Source: Lates calcarifer
Lineage: Eukaryota > Chordata > Actinopteri > Centropomidae
Reading direction: 5' to 3'
DNA length: 64,000 nucleotides
Assembly: GCF_001640805.2 (NCBI RefSeq)
Contig: NC_066836.1
Coordinates: 2,441,626 to 2,505,625, forward strand
Shown here: positions 26,001 through 33,512 of the stretch, one piece after another
Position numbering within the stretch: the stretch's first letter is position 1
Layout: each line of letters opens with the position of its first letter
The notes under the pieces: model-generated
What the model was told of the DNA's origin: nothing
What the model saw: only the letters and a program-made list of their open reading frames with translations
Database searches by the model: none
Program-made: the position numbers and the translations under genes

Positions 26001-29000
26001 ACAACAGCAAAGATGGTGACAGTGGAGGAGGTCGTAATAATCAGTGTTGGGTAGCGTTACTTTTAAAAGTAACTTGGTACATCTTATTACGTTACCTACT
26101 GAGAAAAGTACCTTGTTAGAGTACGTCTGTGTTACCACCCGAGTGACAGCTTTAGCCGTCGCTGTTTTGGAGCTGTAGCACCGACATTCGTTCTCCTCCT
26201 CAACGGACCTCGCTACCAGTGTTGCGTAGCTGTTAGCTTAGCTCACAGGGGCTTCTTTAAATCTGAAGTAAAGTTCTTCGCAGCTGGCACCGTTTGCATT
26301 TTACTGCGATGTTCTTCTCTTTTTCACCCACAAATTCAAAATAATGCGAATATTTCCACAAAGTAAAGACGGGCCTCTCCGCCATTTTGATAGCTGATAC
26401 CTGCGCGTTGACAGACCGCATATTTTTGTGTGTTATTCGTTTCAACAAAAAAGTAATCATTAATCTGTGCTTGAACAAAGCCTTAAAAGTAGAATTTTCA
26501 TTAGTGAAGAACCTCATGCATAAGTAATGAATGTCACAGAAAAACACTCATCAAGGTTTTGGGCTGAGGACTCACAAATCACAGATCCTCACTTAAGAGG
26601 TTCATTGAGAGGTTAGACTTTTAAGTTGTTCCACTAATGTATGAAAATCCCCATAAGACCACAGAAGAAAAGCCTCACTCTGCAGAGTTCCTTCTTCCTT
26701 TATACCCCACTCTTTTATATTCTGTGTTGTTGGACTGCACACAGCCACAGACACTCGAATGGAAGGTTAGATTTTATTGCCTCTTTTCATTTACTTCTTG
26801 AATACTTTCAGTTACAGAGCAGAAAACTGACCTCTGTTTCCAAGCCACACTGGCTGATACACATTGTTATAAACTACATTTTCATATGGGACTGTGTACC
26901 AGCACTTTACCAGTTACTAATGCCAAAATTATTATTTTAATGCAGGTCAACACATTATTGAATTTCTTATTCGCCACAAAGTGATTAGTTAAAATGCATA
27001 TCTGACAACAGCGAAGAAAAATATATTGACTAAGACTGATATTTATCAGACTTTAGAGCAGTTTGTAAAGAAGGTGGATGAATGTGGGCCTGAGGATGTA
27101 ATAGCTGCAAAACAATGTTCTGGCTGGTGTTAATATCACTCTGTTCTCTCTCTCTCTTTACCAGGCGAGGATAAAGGCGAAGGCAATCGCTATCAACACT
27201 TTCATGCCAAAGAACGGTTACCGGCCGGTGGAGGTGAACCCATACGCCCAGCAGCGCTACACGTCCTACTACATCCCGCCGGTTTACAGCCCCCAGCAGC
27301 AGTTCCCCTTATACAGCCTCATCACGCCGCAGGCCTGGTCGGCCACACACAGCTTCATCGACCCCACACTGGTGAGAATCAGCCGGTAGATTTGAATCGG
27401 TAGACGTAAACAATGATAAATTTCCCAACTCTTCTTTCAGAGACTTCCTGATAATGCAGCTAATGAATCTGTTTTCCGTTCACCAGGTTGCTCCATTTCA
27501 CAACAACCAGTTCATCAACGGATTTACATCGCACAGTTTCAAACCAGCGACATCCCCCCTCACCGTCAGACACTACTCGCCCAGGAACAGGTTTGTATCT
27601 GTGACATCTCAGACTCAAATAAAGATACGTGATCCAGAAAAAAAGCAGGAAACGTCTGCTGATGGATGACCTCCTGTGACAAGCATTTCTGTTTCCCTGT
27701 AGGAATCACAGTAAACCTCACCTGAGGCCGACCATCCCCACAGCGGACCGCAGCACAGGGCTCCTGGACAGCCCGGGCCTCTTTCCCAGCTTCCCCAGCG
27801 AGAGGCTCAACGGGGTCCGCAGCAGCCCGCCGACACGACTCCCCACCAGCCAGCCCAGAACTCGGTTACCCTCCACCGCGGCCTTCCCTCGAAGGGACAC
27901 CGTCGGCACGGGGCGGGTAACTGAGCCCACAACCACGGACTACTCCCTGGGTATTGGTCGAGGAAGGTATGGCACTGTTTCACCAAATGCTCCTGCTGTG
28001 GTACAATAATGGTACTTTACTGTCCTGATTACATGAGTGTGGAAACTTTCTAGAAACCATCTTAATGCTTGTAAAACAGCAGGTTAAATGCAGATGCTCT
28101 AACAGTTTTTCCTCAGCGTTAATCAGGTTTTGCTGCTGCTCTGAATTTAGCATCAGAGCTGAGATTTAAGCTTTTGCAGATTTAGCTAAGTGCAGGCCGT
28201 TAAATGATGTGAATACTTTTGAAATTACGGTGACTGCGGTGGAGGTTTGTTACTTACGAGGTGCGATCGAAAAGTTCTGAGACTGCTTCTTTAACAAGAT
28301 TGTCATTATGGAGAACCCATTCTGATGTACAGGTTGTTTCAGTTGAAGGTCCTCCCTCAGATGCCTCAAAACGACAAAGACCATCTGACCCTGGGGGCCG
28401 AATTCACTGTACACAGCCCGGCGAATATCGCACCGTCTTCGGTCTTGGAGACTCTGTTTGGTCTTTGGGTCGTAGCTGTAGATCTAACACATAAATCGGT
28501 GCCGGATCTCAATGATTCAACGAAACACTGAATACAGACTCACAAAACTTGGGGCAGGCACATTAGTCTCAGGACTTTTCGATCGCCAGCTGTACTTTGT
28601 GTGAGGTTAAGTAGTTGTTTCAGACAGAGTGGATGTTTGTAAATTGAGATGTTCTCTTTCTTAAAGGAAAAATGTTTCTGCTTCTAGGAAAAAGAGGGAC
28701 GAAAAGTTTACAGTAAGTATTTTTCTTTGTGTGTGTATTTCTATCTTAAAGGTTATTTAGCCTTGGTTTGAATTTATCTTAATTTTTATGGTCAGACTAA
28801 TATAAAGGAGACAATAAAAGCAGCATTAAACTTATCCTGTAATGTAATCATTTACAGTAGTGTCATTGTTTCCTTCCTGTTTTCCTCATGCTGAGTTAAA
28901 AGCTGTTAGCACTTCATCACTGTTGCTTGTAGTTTGACTTAGTGTGTGTGTTTCAAGGTTGTTCCTTTCCCTCCTCTTCTGAGTTTTGTGCTGACTCTTT

Positions 29001-32000
29001 GTTTCTTGCCGTCATGCAGAGAGTGACGCCTCAGTCGCCGCCTCCCCCTCCCAAACCCCCGTCTCCGAGCTTCGAGCTGGGCCTCTCCAGCTTCCCTCCC
29101 CTGCCCGGAGCAGCCGGCCAGCTCAAGACCGACGACGTGTTCGACAACAGGCTGGCCAGCAGCGTCGTTGTCGGAACCGCCAAGGAACGGGTAAAGACTG
29201 ATACCGACATCGAGCTTCTACACTGGGTGTCTGACAACATTATGGACAGGACTCCTACAGAGACAGAGCTTTTTATTCAAGAGTAAAATCCTTTTTTGTT
29301 TAACCAAAAACATCACTATATATCAGTACCAGACTCCATTGACAAAACCAACAATTTGCTCTTTAATAAAAAGCTCTGTCTCTGTAGGAATCTTAATCAT
29401 AATGTTGAAGTCCCTATCAATCTTTAAAATAAGGTTCAAAAACACCAGAGTTACTTTAATCTCTTCCTGTTTCTGTTGTCATCGTAGAATGTAAGTGCTG
29501 AGTCCAGCACTGGAGGAGCTCTGTCTCCAGCGGGCCCCAAGGAGCCTCTTCGGTCCTCCACCTCCCCGATGCCTACAAGCTTCCAGCCCTCGCCGACCAC
29601 TCCGACCCCAGCCTCCGCCCCGACACTGACCCCGGCTGCCGGGCCGCCGCACAGTCCCGCTCCCTCCCTCCCAGCAACGTAAGAACCCATACTGAAAACG
29701 TAGCGCTCGGATCTTTAGGACGAGGTGGCAGATGTGTCGGAGAGTTTGTTCTTTTAATTCGGTTTGTGTTTTGTAATCACAGCATATTAAAGATGCTGTC
29801 ACCTCGTTTTTTCTTTTTTTAATGGGTTTAAATGTGTTAGCCACAGTGAGAGGAAGTTTAGCTTGATGAGAGGTGCAGAAATGTAGGACTGTTGGGACAT
29901 TTCTGACGACTTTTATCAGCTGACATTGGCGGTGAAGAGGAAGTGATTCCCGGGAGGTTCAAGTGCTTATTTCCTGTGTGTCTGGTGTGTGCCACAGTCA
30001 TATTTGGCTTATGATACCCTCATAAGAACAGATATTTCTCAATTCTCCAGGTTATTTGTGCTTTGTAAGTAGGGCTAGATGATAAAATGATCTTGATCTG
30101 GGATTGTAATACAATTCATGTCGATTGAAATGATAAGTTTAAGCTGTTTTTATTTGACAAAAAAGGTCAACACCATGTCGATTATATAGAAGCATTTGGT
30201 TCCCTTAAAAGGGACGAAGCAAAACCTGTCACCAGTCGAAGAGGGAAACACAAATCTTTTCATTCACCTGAAAAGGTTTCATCCTAACAACCACACAGAG
30301 CGGACGAAGATATGACTGTTTGTCCGTCCACACCGAGTCCTAGCGGGGCTAACAGTGCGGCCGTTGCCTGTATGAAAAGTGATCGAAAAGAAGCGTGGAT
30401 ATAACAAATGCAGTTCCGTACTTTTTAGCTAAAGACACGATGCCACTGAGCACAATGGAAAATAAAGTGCTGGTCTGTAGGTACAAAATCCCAGGCAGGA
30501 AATACTTTTCACAAACTGCTGACTGTCTGATTTTCATCTCTACATAGAAGGTCCTATCAGAGAAATTTGTGATCATAGTCGTCACAGGATTTTGTTTTAT
30601 TTACGTTCTTTCATAAGTTACCACACAAATTATTCTGATGTTTATTTAAGGCAGATAAAACATCTATAATGTAAATTGTTATTCTATCTTTGTTAATAAA
30701 TTCTTGAAGTTTAATAAGTGCGGAGCGTTTCAGACGTATAACTGTTTCCTGAGTGTTTGTTGTCCTGTGCACGTACCTCACAGGAGTTGCTTATTTTAAC
30801 GTCGATTCCTCCTGTTTGTGTTTGTTTCAGGGAGGTGAAGGTGACGGAGGTGAAGCCAAAGGAGGTGCAGTTGTCTGTGGAGCGAGTTCCCGGCACTTTG
30901 TCCACTGCAAGCAAATCGGTGCAAGTCAACGGTGCTGCCACAGTCAGTATTGATTTGTCCTTTTCCTTTTCTTTTTTCTGTGTTCCCTCCCTCACCTCAC
31001 TCTCCTCACCCTCTCTCAGACATCTCAATCACAGACGAATCGATCTCAGCGTGAACGGGGGGGGGGTTAATTGTGCCTTAATTCTGTGCCGTCTCGTATC
31101 GATTTTGATTACAGTCAATTTCTCACACCTCCTGGGGAAAAACAAAAAAGATTTGCATTGTTGAAACAGACACAAGTATCAGTGTGAAAGATGTAAATGC
31201 AGCTGTGAATTGGTCATTGGTCAATGTAAGTGTCCTGAGGAAGAACAAAAACAACCTCTGCTTCAGTTCTGCTGAAATTCCCCTCTCTGCTTTTTTTTTT
31301 TTTTTTTTTTTTTTCACCAAGTGCAAAAACTGCAGCAACGATGAAAGGAAAACACTTGAGACTACAAACATCTGTAGGTGTGAACAGAAAATCCCCAGAG
31401 AGCTTTTTAAGATTGAGTGATACAGGATACAGCAAATTAAGCAGATGCAGGATTACCACTACTGCAGGATTTTTAAGGCTGATGCCTATTTCAGTATCTA
31501 AGGGTAAGGATTTATCAGCTGATACATCAACAAAGATTTTTGATGAGGGTCCTTTAGATTCAGTTACTGAGGAGATCTGACTTGATGCAGCAGAAAAATA
31601 AACCTGTGTTATTGTTATTTCTGATAACCAGTCCAGTTGCAGCTAATTAGCGTGTGAATTCTTAAGTTATGGGGTTAGGGTCGCAGTGACCTTTGACCTT
31701 TAACCACCAAAATCTAATCAGTTCATCCTTGAGTCCAAGTGAGCATTTGAACTACATTTGAAGAGTTTCTCTCAAGACGCTACTGAGATATTATGATATG
31801 TTTTTAAGCAGGATCATGGCAGCAGCAGGAGGCATGACATGACAGATCAGCCTCTACAACTCCAGAGGCAGAAATACCCACAGAAAGAGACAGGGGAAGA
31901 TTTTGTGAATACTAGATTGCACAAAAAAGTGTCCGCTAACAAGGACGACAGATCTAAGTTTAAATGAAGTATAAGGTGCAGCAAACTGAAAAGATAACGT

Positions 32001-32424
32001 CCCCATATGAAGACGCAGGGTCTCAGGAGGTTAAACAGGTGCAGAATATTTCATGACTGTTGTTGTTTCGTGTCAGGAGCTGAGGAAGCCCTCCTACGCT
32101 GAGATCTGCCAGCGGGTGAAGGACGCCCCGACATTACAGCAGCCGCCGACCCCCAAGGAAGCCAAGCCAACCTGCGCTGTCCCCGCAGGCGAGGAGAGGA
32201 AGTGCCCCGACGCCTCCGCCCCCGCGGGGGAGGCCAAGACCAGAGAGACATACCCACCTGCCGCCGCCGCCGCCTCCTCCAAACCCGGCTCGGCGGCCGT
32301 CACCCCTGGCAGACCCCCAAGGGAGGCCAGGAGGCCGGCCGGGCGGTGGGCCTCTCCGCCCCCACACCCAGGGAAAACCCAGAGCAAAGATCCCCACCAC
32401 ACCCCGCCCAAGTCCCCGCAGTAG
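4971..32424 (+). CDS. larp4b: LARP4B, La-related protein 4B, complete coding region in 16 exons
   Basis: Cytoplasmic RNA-binding protein. Family knowledge: LARP4/4B bind poly(A) or AU-rich mRNA, contact PABPC1 and RACK1, and support mRNA stability and translation. Exons: 4971-5051, 15618-15771, 19064-19240, 20565-20643, 23360-23496, 23806-23909, 25519-25629, 25777-25830, 27165-27371, 27487-27590, 27703-27966, 28667-28712, 29020-29190, 29488-29678, 30831-30942, 32077-32424. All introns are GT-AG, the exons sum to 2340 nt, and the frame stays open to TAG, giving 779 residues (human about 738). Order: PAM2w near residues 35-42, La motif about 146-225, RRM about 229-303, then a Pro/Ser-rich tail with FPPLPG at 531-536 and SYAEICQ near 670-676. 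The start MTSDQD...KVVAEPQ and end TPPKSPQ are LARP4B-specific and separate it from LARP4. Exon choice is read by eye without transcripts. One short exon known in mammals between coding exons 1 and 2 was not found. Confidence 0.95.
5393..5726. mobile_element. Fold-back (palindromic) MITE, copy A
   Basis: Left end CATTATGAGAGGATTCC, right end GGAATCCTCTCCATAATG. Arms of about 140 bp pair along their length, for example ccagactccattgataaaaa against the later tttctcagtggagtctgg, leaving a loop of only about 40-50 nt. Confidence 0.8.
6571..6590. repeat. AGC microsatellite
   Basis: 20-base AGC run in LARP4B intron 1, non-coding. Confidence 0.95.
6832..7157. mobile_element. Diverged hAT-like MITE
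   Basis: The left end is gaagctacaactgattta and the right end gattgttgcagctctaa. The interior has gatacaaaacagagaaaag, shared with the copy at 44012-44357. Confidence 0.65.
8936..9199. repeat. Direct-repeat element, about 211-bp period
   Basis: A roughly 50-base segment (tttactggcagctgaattat ... ctccaaaacaaa) at 8936-8987 recurs with a few changes at 9147-9199. The sequence between has the repeated taagct/ttagct motif. This is either a two-unit tandem array or a repeat with direct terminal repeats. Confidence 0.6.
14117..14532 (+). promoter_or_regulatory. Candidate internal LARP4B promoter / CpG-rich block
   Basis: About 16 CpG dinucleotides fall in roughly 260 bases around 14210-14460, in sequence otherwise CpG-poor. 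The block starts near an E-box (cacgtg at 14118) and has a GC-rich purine segment and no TATA box. It directly precedes the candidate alternative exon. The promoter role is inferred from composition and position only. Confidence 0.35.
14533..14688 (+). CDS. Candidate alternative LARP4B first coding exon
   Basis: The ATG at 14533 has A at -3 and G at +4. It opens a 52-codon frame starting [15 protein letters not shown] and ending NCCFDP, just before the donor gtgagt at 14689. The donor is phase 0 and LARP4B exon 2 begins in phase 0 at 15618, only 929 nt on, so the join would give an 804-residue protein with a cysteine-bearing N-terminus in place of residues 1-27. I do not recognise the 52 residues from any family. 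The exon could also be non-coding or unused. The frame is open further 5' to an ATG at 14467 with weaker context. Confidence 0.45.
14689..15617. other. Intron before LARP4B exon 2
   Basis: AT-rich. It ends with T-rich tracts (15508-15530) and the acceptor used by exon 2. No gene or repeat end was recognised. Confidence 0.6.
15618..15771 (+). CDS. larp4b: LARP4B coding exon 2 (residues 28-79), PAM2w motif
   Basis: The acceptor ttcacag is at 15611-15617 and the donor gtcagc at 15772. The exon starts in phase 0 with Glu-Ser and encodes [10 protein letters not shown], the variant PAM2 (PAM2w) motif in which tryptophan replaces the usual phenylalanine and which binds the MLLE domain of poly(A)-binding protein. 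The donor is weaker than consensus. Confidence 0.93.
15772..19063. other. LARP4B intron 2
   Basis: It contains the degenerate tandem repeat at 16391-17245, a G13-type homopolymer near 17264-17278 and a T run (18610-18624). No exon was recognised. The 126-codon frame at 18271 has no family resemblance. Confidence 0.6.
16391..17245. repeat. Degenerate minisatellite in LARP4B intron 2
   Basis: More than ten diverged copies of a unit around ctgaaaggagttgaagtgtc occur, at spacings from about 35 to 90 nt. They are mixed with a second motif, gtatctggtggagagtaggc. The array leaves a 182-codon Ser/Thr-rich antisense frame (16671-17219) that I take as a by-product of the repeat. Confidence 0.8.
19064..19240 (+). 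CDS. larp4b: LARP4B coding exon 3 (residues 79-138), acidic linker
   Basis: It lies between ttgtcacag and gtgggc and is 177 nt long, phase 1 to phase 1. It encodes an acidic, proline-rich linker between PAM2w and the La motif. The exon is symmetric, so skipping it would keep frame and only shorten the linker. Confidence 0.9.
19241..20564. other. LARP4B intron 3
   Basis: It holds the terminal-inverted-repeat element at 19373-19807. Nothing else was recognised. Confidence 0.6.
19373..19807. mobile_element. Non-autonomous TIR element in LARP4B intron 3
   Basis: The ends GTAGGGCTGTGCA and TGCACAGCCCTAC are perfect 13-bp inverted repeats 435 bp apart. The interior shows no coding capacity. The TIR is of hAT type, but no clear 8-bp target duplication is visible. 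Confidence 0.75.
20565..20643 (+). CDS. larp4b: LARP4B coding exon 4 (residues 138-164), La motif start
   Basis: The acceptor is caacag and the donor gtgagt. It encodes [15 protein letters not shown], the first helices of the La motif. The split arginine codon is completed by the next exon. Confidence 0.94.
21335..21560. repeat. Interspersed repeat, teleost type, unassigned
   Basis: The sequence from acttatttatcccagatggg to tgcacacggaataaaggagt resembles the 3' parts of repeats seen widely in fish. The family cannot be named from this alone. Confidence 0.4.
22372..22451. mobile_element. hAT-like MITE end fragment
   Basis: ccaattaatcaattaattag followed by gcagcagctctac resembles the right end of the 2411-2699 family. 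It is too short for a firm call. Confidence 0.4.
22530..22548. repeat. CT microsatellite
   Basis: 19-base TC run in LARP4B intron 4. Confidence 0.95.
23360..23496 (+). CDS. larp4b: LARP4B coding exon 5 (residues 164-210), La motif core
   Basis: The acceptor is gtctctcag and the donor gtgagt. It contains [20 protein letters not shown], the La-motif core with the LARP4-type QMDSDQ signature. It is nearly identical to the mammalian protein, as expected for the most conserved part. Confidence 0.96.
23497..23805. other. LARP4B intron 5
   Basis: A short intron separating the two halves of the La motif. I see no element in it. Confidence 0.8.
23806..23909 (+). CDS. larp4b: LARP4B coding exon 6 (residues 210-244), La motif end and RRM start
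   Basis: The acceptor is tcctgcag and the donor gtcagt. It encodes the winged-helix end ([12 protein letters not shown]) and the first RRM strand, RCIVILREV, at the RNP2 position. It ends in phase 0. Confidence 0.96.
23910..25518. other. LARP4B intron 6
   Basis: AT-rich. No recognised repeat end or gene. The open frames at 25025-25526 are fragments without family resemblance, one of which merely overlaps exon 7. Confidence 0.7.
25519..25629 (+). CDS. larp4b: LARP4B coding exon 7 (residues 245-281), RRM middle
   Basis: It is bounded by tgctgcag and gtaaaa and is 111 nt long, phase 0 to phase 0. It encodes [14 protein letters not shown] and the RNP1-like strand [10 protein letters not shown]. 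Skipping would keep frame but remove the RRM core. Confidence 0.96.
25777..25830 (+). CDS. larp4b: LARP4B coding exon 8 (residues 282-299), RRM end
   Basis: A 54-nt exon bounded by ataaag and gtaggt. It encodes [18 protein letters not shown], the last RRM helix and strand, essentially unchanged across LARP4 and LARP4B. Confidence 0.96.
26036..26141. mobile_element. DNA transposon end (GTGTTGGGTAACGTTAC type)
   Basis: cagtgttgggtagcgttact followed by tttaaaagtaacttggtac is the well-known end of a vertebrate hAT-type element family. A transposase fragment lies 115 nt further on in the orientation expected if this is the far end. Confidence 0.55.
26257..26384 (-). pseudogene. hAT-type transposase N-terminal fragment (BED-finger-like)
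   Basis: The antisense frame from the ATG at 26384 reads [20 protein letters not shown] and goes on through [10 protein letters not shown] to a stop at 26257, 42 residues. The aromatic W..Y..YF pattern followed by a C-x2-C pair is what the start of a BED zinc finger in hAT transposases looks like. The second half of the finger and the catalytic part are missing. Host-domesticated BED proteins are an alternative but unlikely for so short a piece. Confidence 0.55.
27165..27371 (+). CDS. larp4b: LARP4B coding exon 9 (residues 300-368)
   Basis: The acceptor is tttaccag and the donor gtgaga. The exon opens with [13 protein letters not shown] and continues into a Tyr/Pro/Gln-rich stretch including [16 protein letters not shown], which matches LARP4B. 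It is 207 nt long and symmetric in phase 0. Confidence 0.95.
27487..27590 (+). CDS. larp4b: LARP4B coding exon 10 (residues 369-403)
   Basis: The acceptor is caccag and the donor gtttgt. It encodes [14 protein letters not shown] and the conserved FKPATSPLT segment. It ends in phase 2 inside an arginine codon. Confidence 0.93.
27703..27966 (+). CDS. larp4b: LARP4B coding exon 11 (residues 403-491)
   Basis: The acceptor is ccctgtag and the donor gtatgg. It is a GC-rich exon for a disordered Ser/Pro/Arg-rich segment with [10 protein letters not shown] and ending GIGRGR. GC content at third positions is far above that of the flanking introns. Confidence 0.93.
28257..28592. mobile_element. Mariner/Tc1-type MITE in LARP4B intron 11
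   Basis: 28-bp imperfect inverted repeats bound 336 bp, with the core GCGATCGAAAAGT(T/C)CTGAGACT at both ends. TA dinucleotides flank both ends (28255-28256 and 28593-28594), the target-site signature of Tc1/mariner elements. The interior has no intact transposase. Confidence 0.8.
28667..28712 (+). CDS. larp4b: LARP4B coding exon 12 (residues 491-506), basic microexon
   Basis: A 46-nt exon between ttcttaaag and gtaagt, encoding [15 protein letters not shown]. It forms a basic cluster with the preceding GRGR. It matches the mammalian RKKREEKFT segment. Confidence 0.92.
29020..29190 (+). CDS. larp4b: LARP4B coding exon 13 (residues 507-563)
   Basis: The acceptor is catgcag and the donor gtaaag. 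It encodes a polyproline run, then [17 protein letters not shown], a hallmark of LARP4B. The exon is 171 nt long and symmetric in phase 0. A fold-back repeat starts 48 nt past its donor. Confidence 0.95.
29238..29404. mobile_element. Fold-back MITE, copy B, in LARP4B intron 13
   Basis: Left end CATTATGGACAGGACTCC, right end GGAATCTTAATCATAATG. It is a short version with internal deletion. It starts 48 nt after the exon 13 donor and carries AATAAA at 29365-29370. Confidence 0.75.
29488..29678 (+). CDS. larp4b: LARP4B coding exon 14 (residues 564-627)
   Basis: The acceptor is catcgtag and the donor gtaaga. It encodes a low-complexity Ser/Thr/Pro/Ala-rich segment, poorly conserved in sequence but in the position expected from mammals. 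Confidence 0.88.
29679..30830. other. LARP4B intron 14
   Basis: Near 30070 there is a tagggctagatgataaaatga segment resembling the end of a hAT-type MITE. No exon was recognised. Confidence 0.6.
30831..30942 (+). CDS. larp4b: LARP4B coding exon 15 (residues 627-664)
   Basis: The acceptor is ttgtttcag and the donor gtcagt. It ends in [10 protein letters not shown], identical to the mammalian LARP4B segment, which fixes frame and donor. Confidence 0.93.
31291..31314. repeat. T homopolymer, 24 bases
   Basis: 24 T in a row in LARP4B intron 15. It could be an A-tail of an antisense retroposed piece, but no recognisable body precedes it. Confidence 0.9.
31679..31780. repeat. Fragment of the AGGTCA-bearing repeat family
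   Basis: The segment tgacctttgacctttaacca and the following gttcatccttgagtcc and tttgaactacatttgaag match, reversed, the array at 45700-46110. Confidence 0.55.
32077..32424 (+). CDS. larp4b: LARP4B coding exon 16 (residues 665-779) with stop
   Basis: The acceptor is gtgtcag. The exon opens with [13 protein letters not shown] and closes with TPPKSPQ and TAG at 32422-32424, both matching LARP4B. Between them is a GC-rich, Ala/Pro/Lys-rich stretch that is longer than in mammals. Confidence 0.95.
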   Translation, partial: ELRKPSYAEICQRVKDAPTLQQPPTPKEAKPTCAVPAGEERKCPDASAPAGEAKTRETYPPAAAAASSKPGSAAVTPGRPPREARRPAGRWASPPPHPGKTQSKDPHHTPPKSPQ

Positions 32425-33506
32425 GGCGACTCCCCTCACCCGTCCCCGAGTCCTACCCCCTCCTCTCCCCACTATGCTCCACAGATGCGTTTAAAAAAGG
32501 AAATATAAGTCAGGGCTACTCAATACTTATATCCCAGAATCACCAGTCACAAACAAGCATAGAGGACGCCTTCTTTTCTGGATCAGGGCTTGCAGACAAA
32601 AAGCACTTTACTGTGCATGTAGAGCACCGTTTCATTCTTTTTATTCTATTTATTTGCTTTTTTTAATTTCAGTTTTATTTCTCCTTTTTCCTTCTCCTTT
32701 TTTTGCATTACGTAGTTGTGTCAGCCTGTAAGTTGGCACAGACAACACTGAAATTTATTCATTCTATCCAAACGGCCTTGTGGGATTAAAAGTAGTCTTG
32801 TGTGTGTGAAGCAGCAAGGGCATTGTTGGAAGCCACCCCCAGTGGATGATGGGAAAGAGAGCATGCACAACAGACTCCACCTTGTTTGGCTCTCAAAGCG
32901 AGTGAGGAAAGGGGGGTGGGGGGTTTGTTTGCATGTTGAGTGGCACTGTTGTGCAACTTTATGTAGCTTAATTATGGGTCATAATTAGCGGATGGGTTTT
33001 TTAAAAATACATATTCACATTCATATGCAACTAAAATCATCACAAGACTCGGGATTCTTTGGTTTACATCACTTCAGTGTTTTTTTCTCAGATTTATTTA
33101 CACTAGATGACATTTGTTTGTTGGAAATATTTCTTTTTCACAAGTCAAGCTTTGTCCGCAGACTGTTGTCGACTGTCGGTATAGTTACTGCTGGTAATCG
33201 TCGCTGGGTGTCGCCTCAGCGTTTTCTTCTTCTCTGATTGTTTTCTCTGCAAAGAATCACCTTTCTCTGCTGTTTTTACTGTTGCTAACCAGATAGTTAT
33301 GTTGCATAGCTTGTGTCTAATGGCTGCTGGCGTCTGATGGAAAGGGCATTGGGATATCTGCACAACTTTGCAAATTCAAGACACCTTGTTGTTGAGGCAG
33401 AAATTGGGGTTGAGGTGTTTCTTTTTCCCCCAGATGTTCAGGGTCAGGGGGAATAGCTGAATTTTCTCTGCGAGCGCTGTCCTCTCTCCTTGTTTAAAAA
33501 ATGTGG

Positions 33507-33512
33507 AATAAA
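33507..33512 (+). terminator. Possible proximal polyadenylation signal AATAAA
   Basis: AATAAA lies 1.08 kb after the LARP4B stop, with GT-containing sequence about 30 nt downstream. It would give a short 3'UTR. Confidence 0.3.

Larger units (their letters stand above)
25831..27164. other. LARP4B intron 8
   Basis: It holds a DNA-transposon end (26036-26141) and the antisense hAT-type transposase fragment (26257-26384). The rest is AT-rich. A CT-rich polypyrimidine tract leads to the exon 9 acceptor. Confidence 0.65.
30943..32076. other. LARP4B intron 15
   Basis: It holds a 24-base T run (31291-31314) and a repeat piece with nuclear-receptor half-sites near 31679-31699. No exon was recognised. 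Confidence 0.6.

Noticed and set aside
32134..32472. Gly/Arg-rich antisense frames of 105-112 codons opposite the last LARP4B exon
   Set aside because: They are shadows of the GC-rich coding exon on the other strand.
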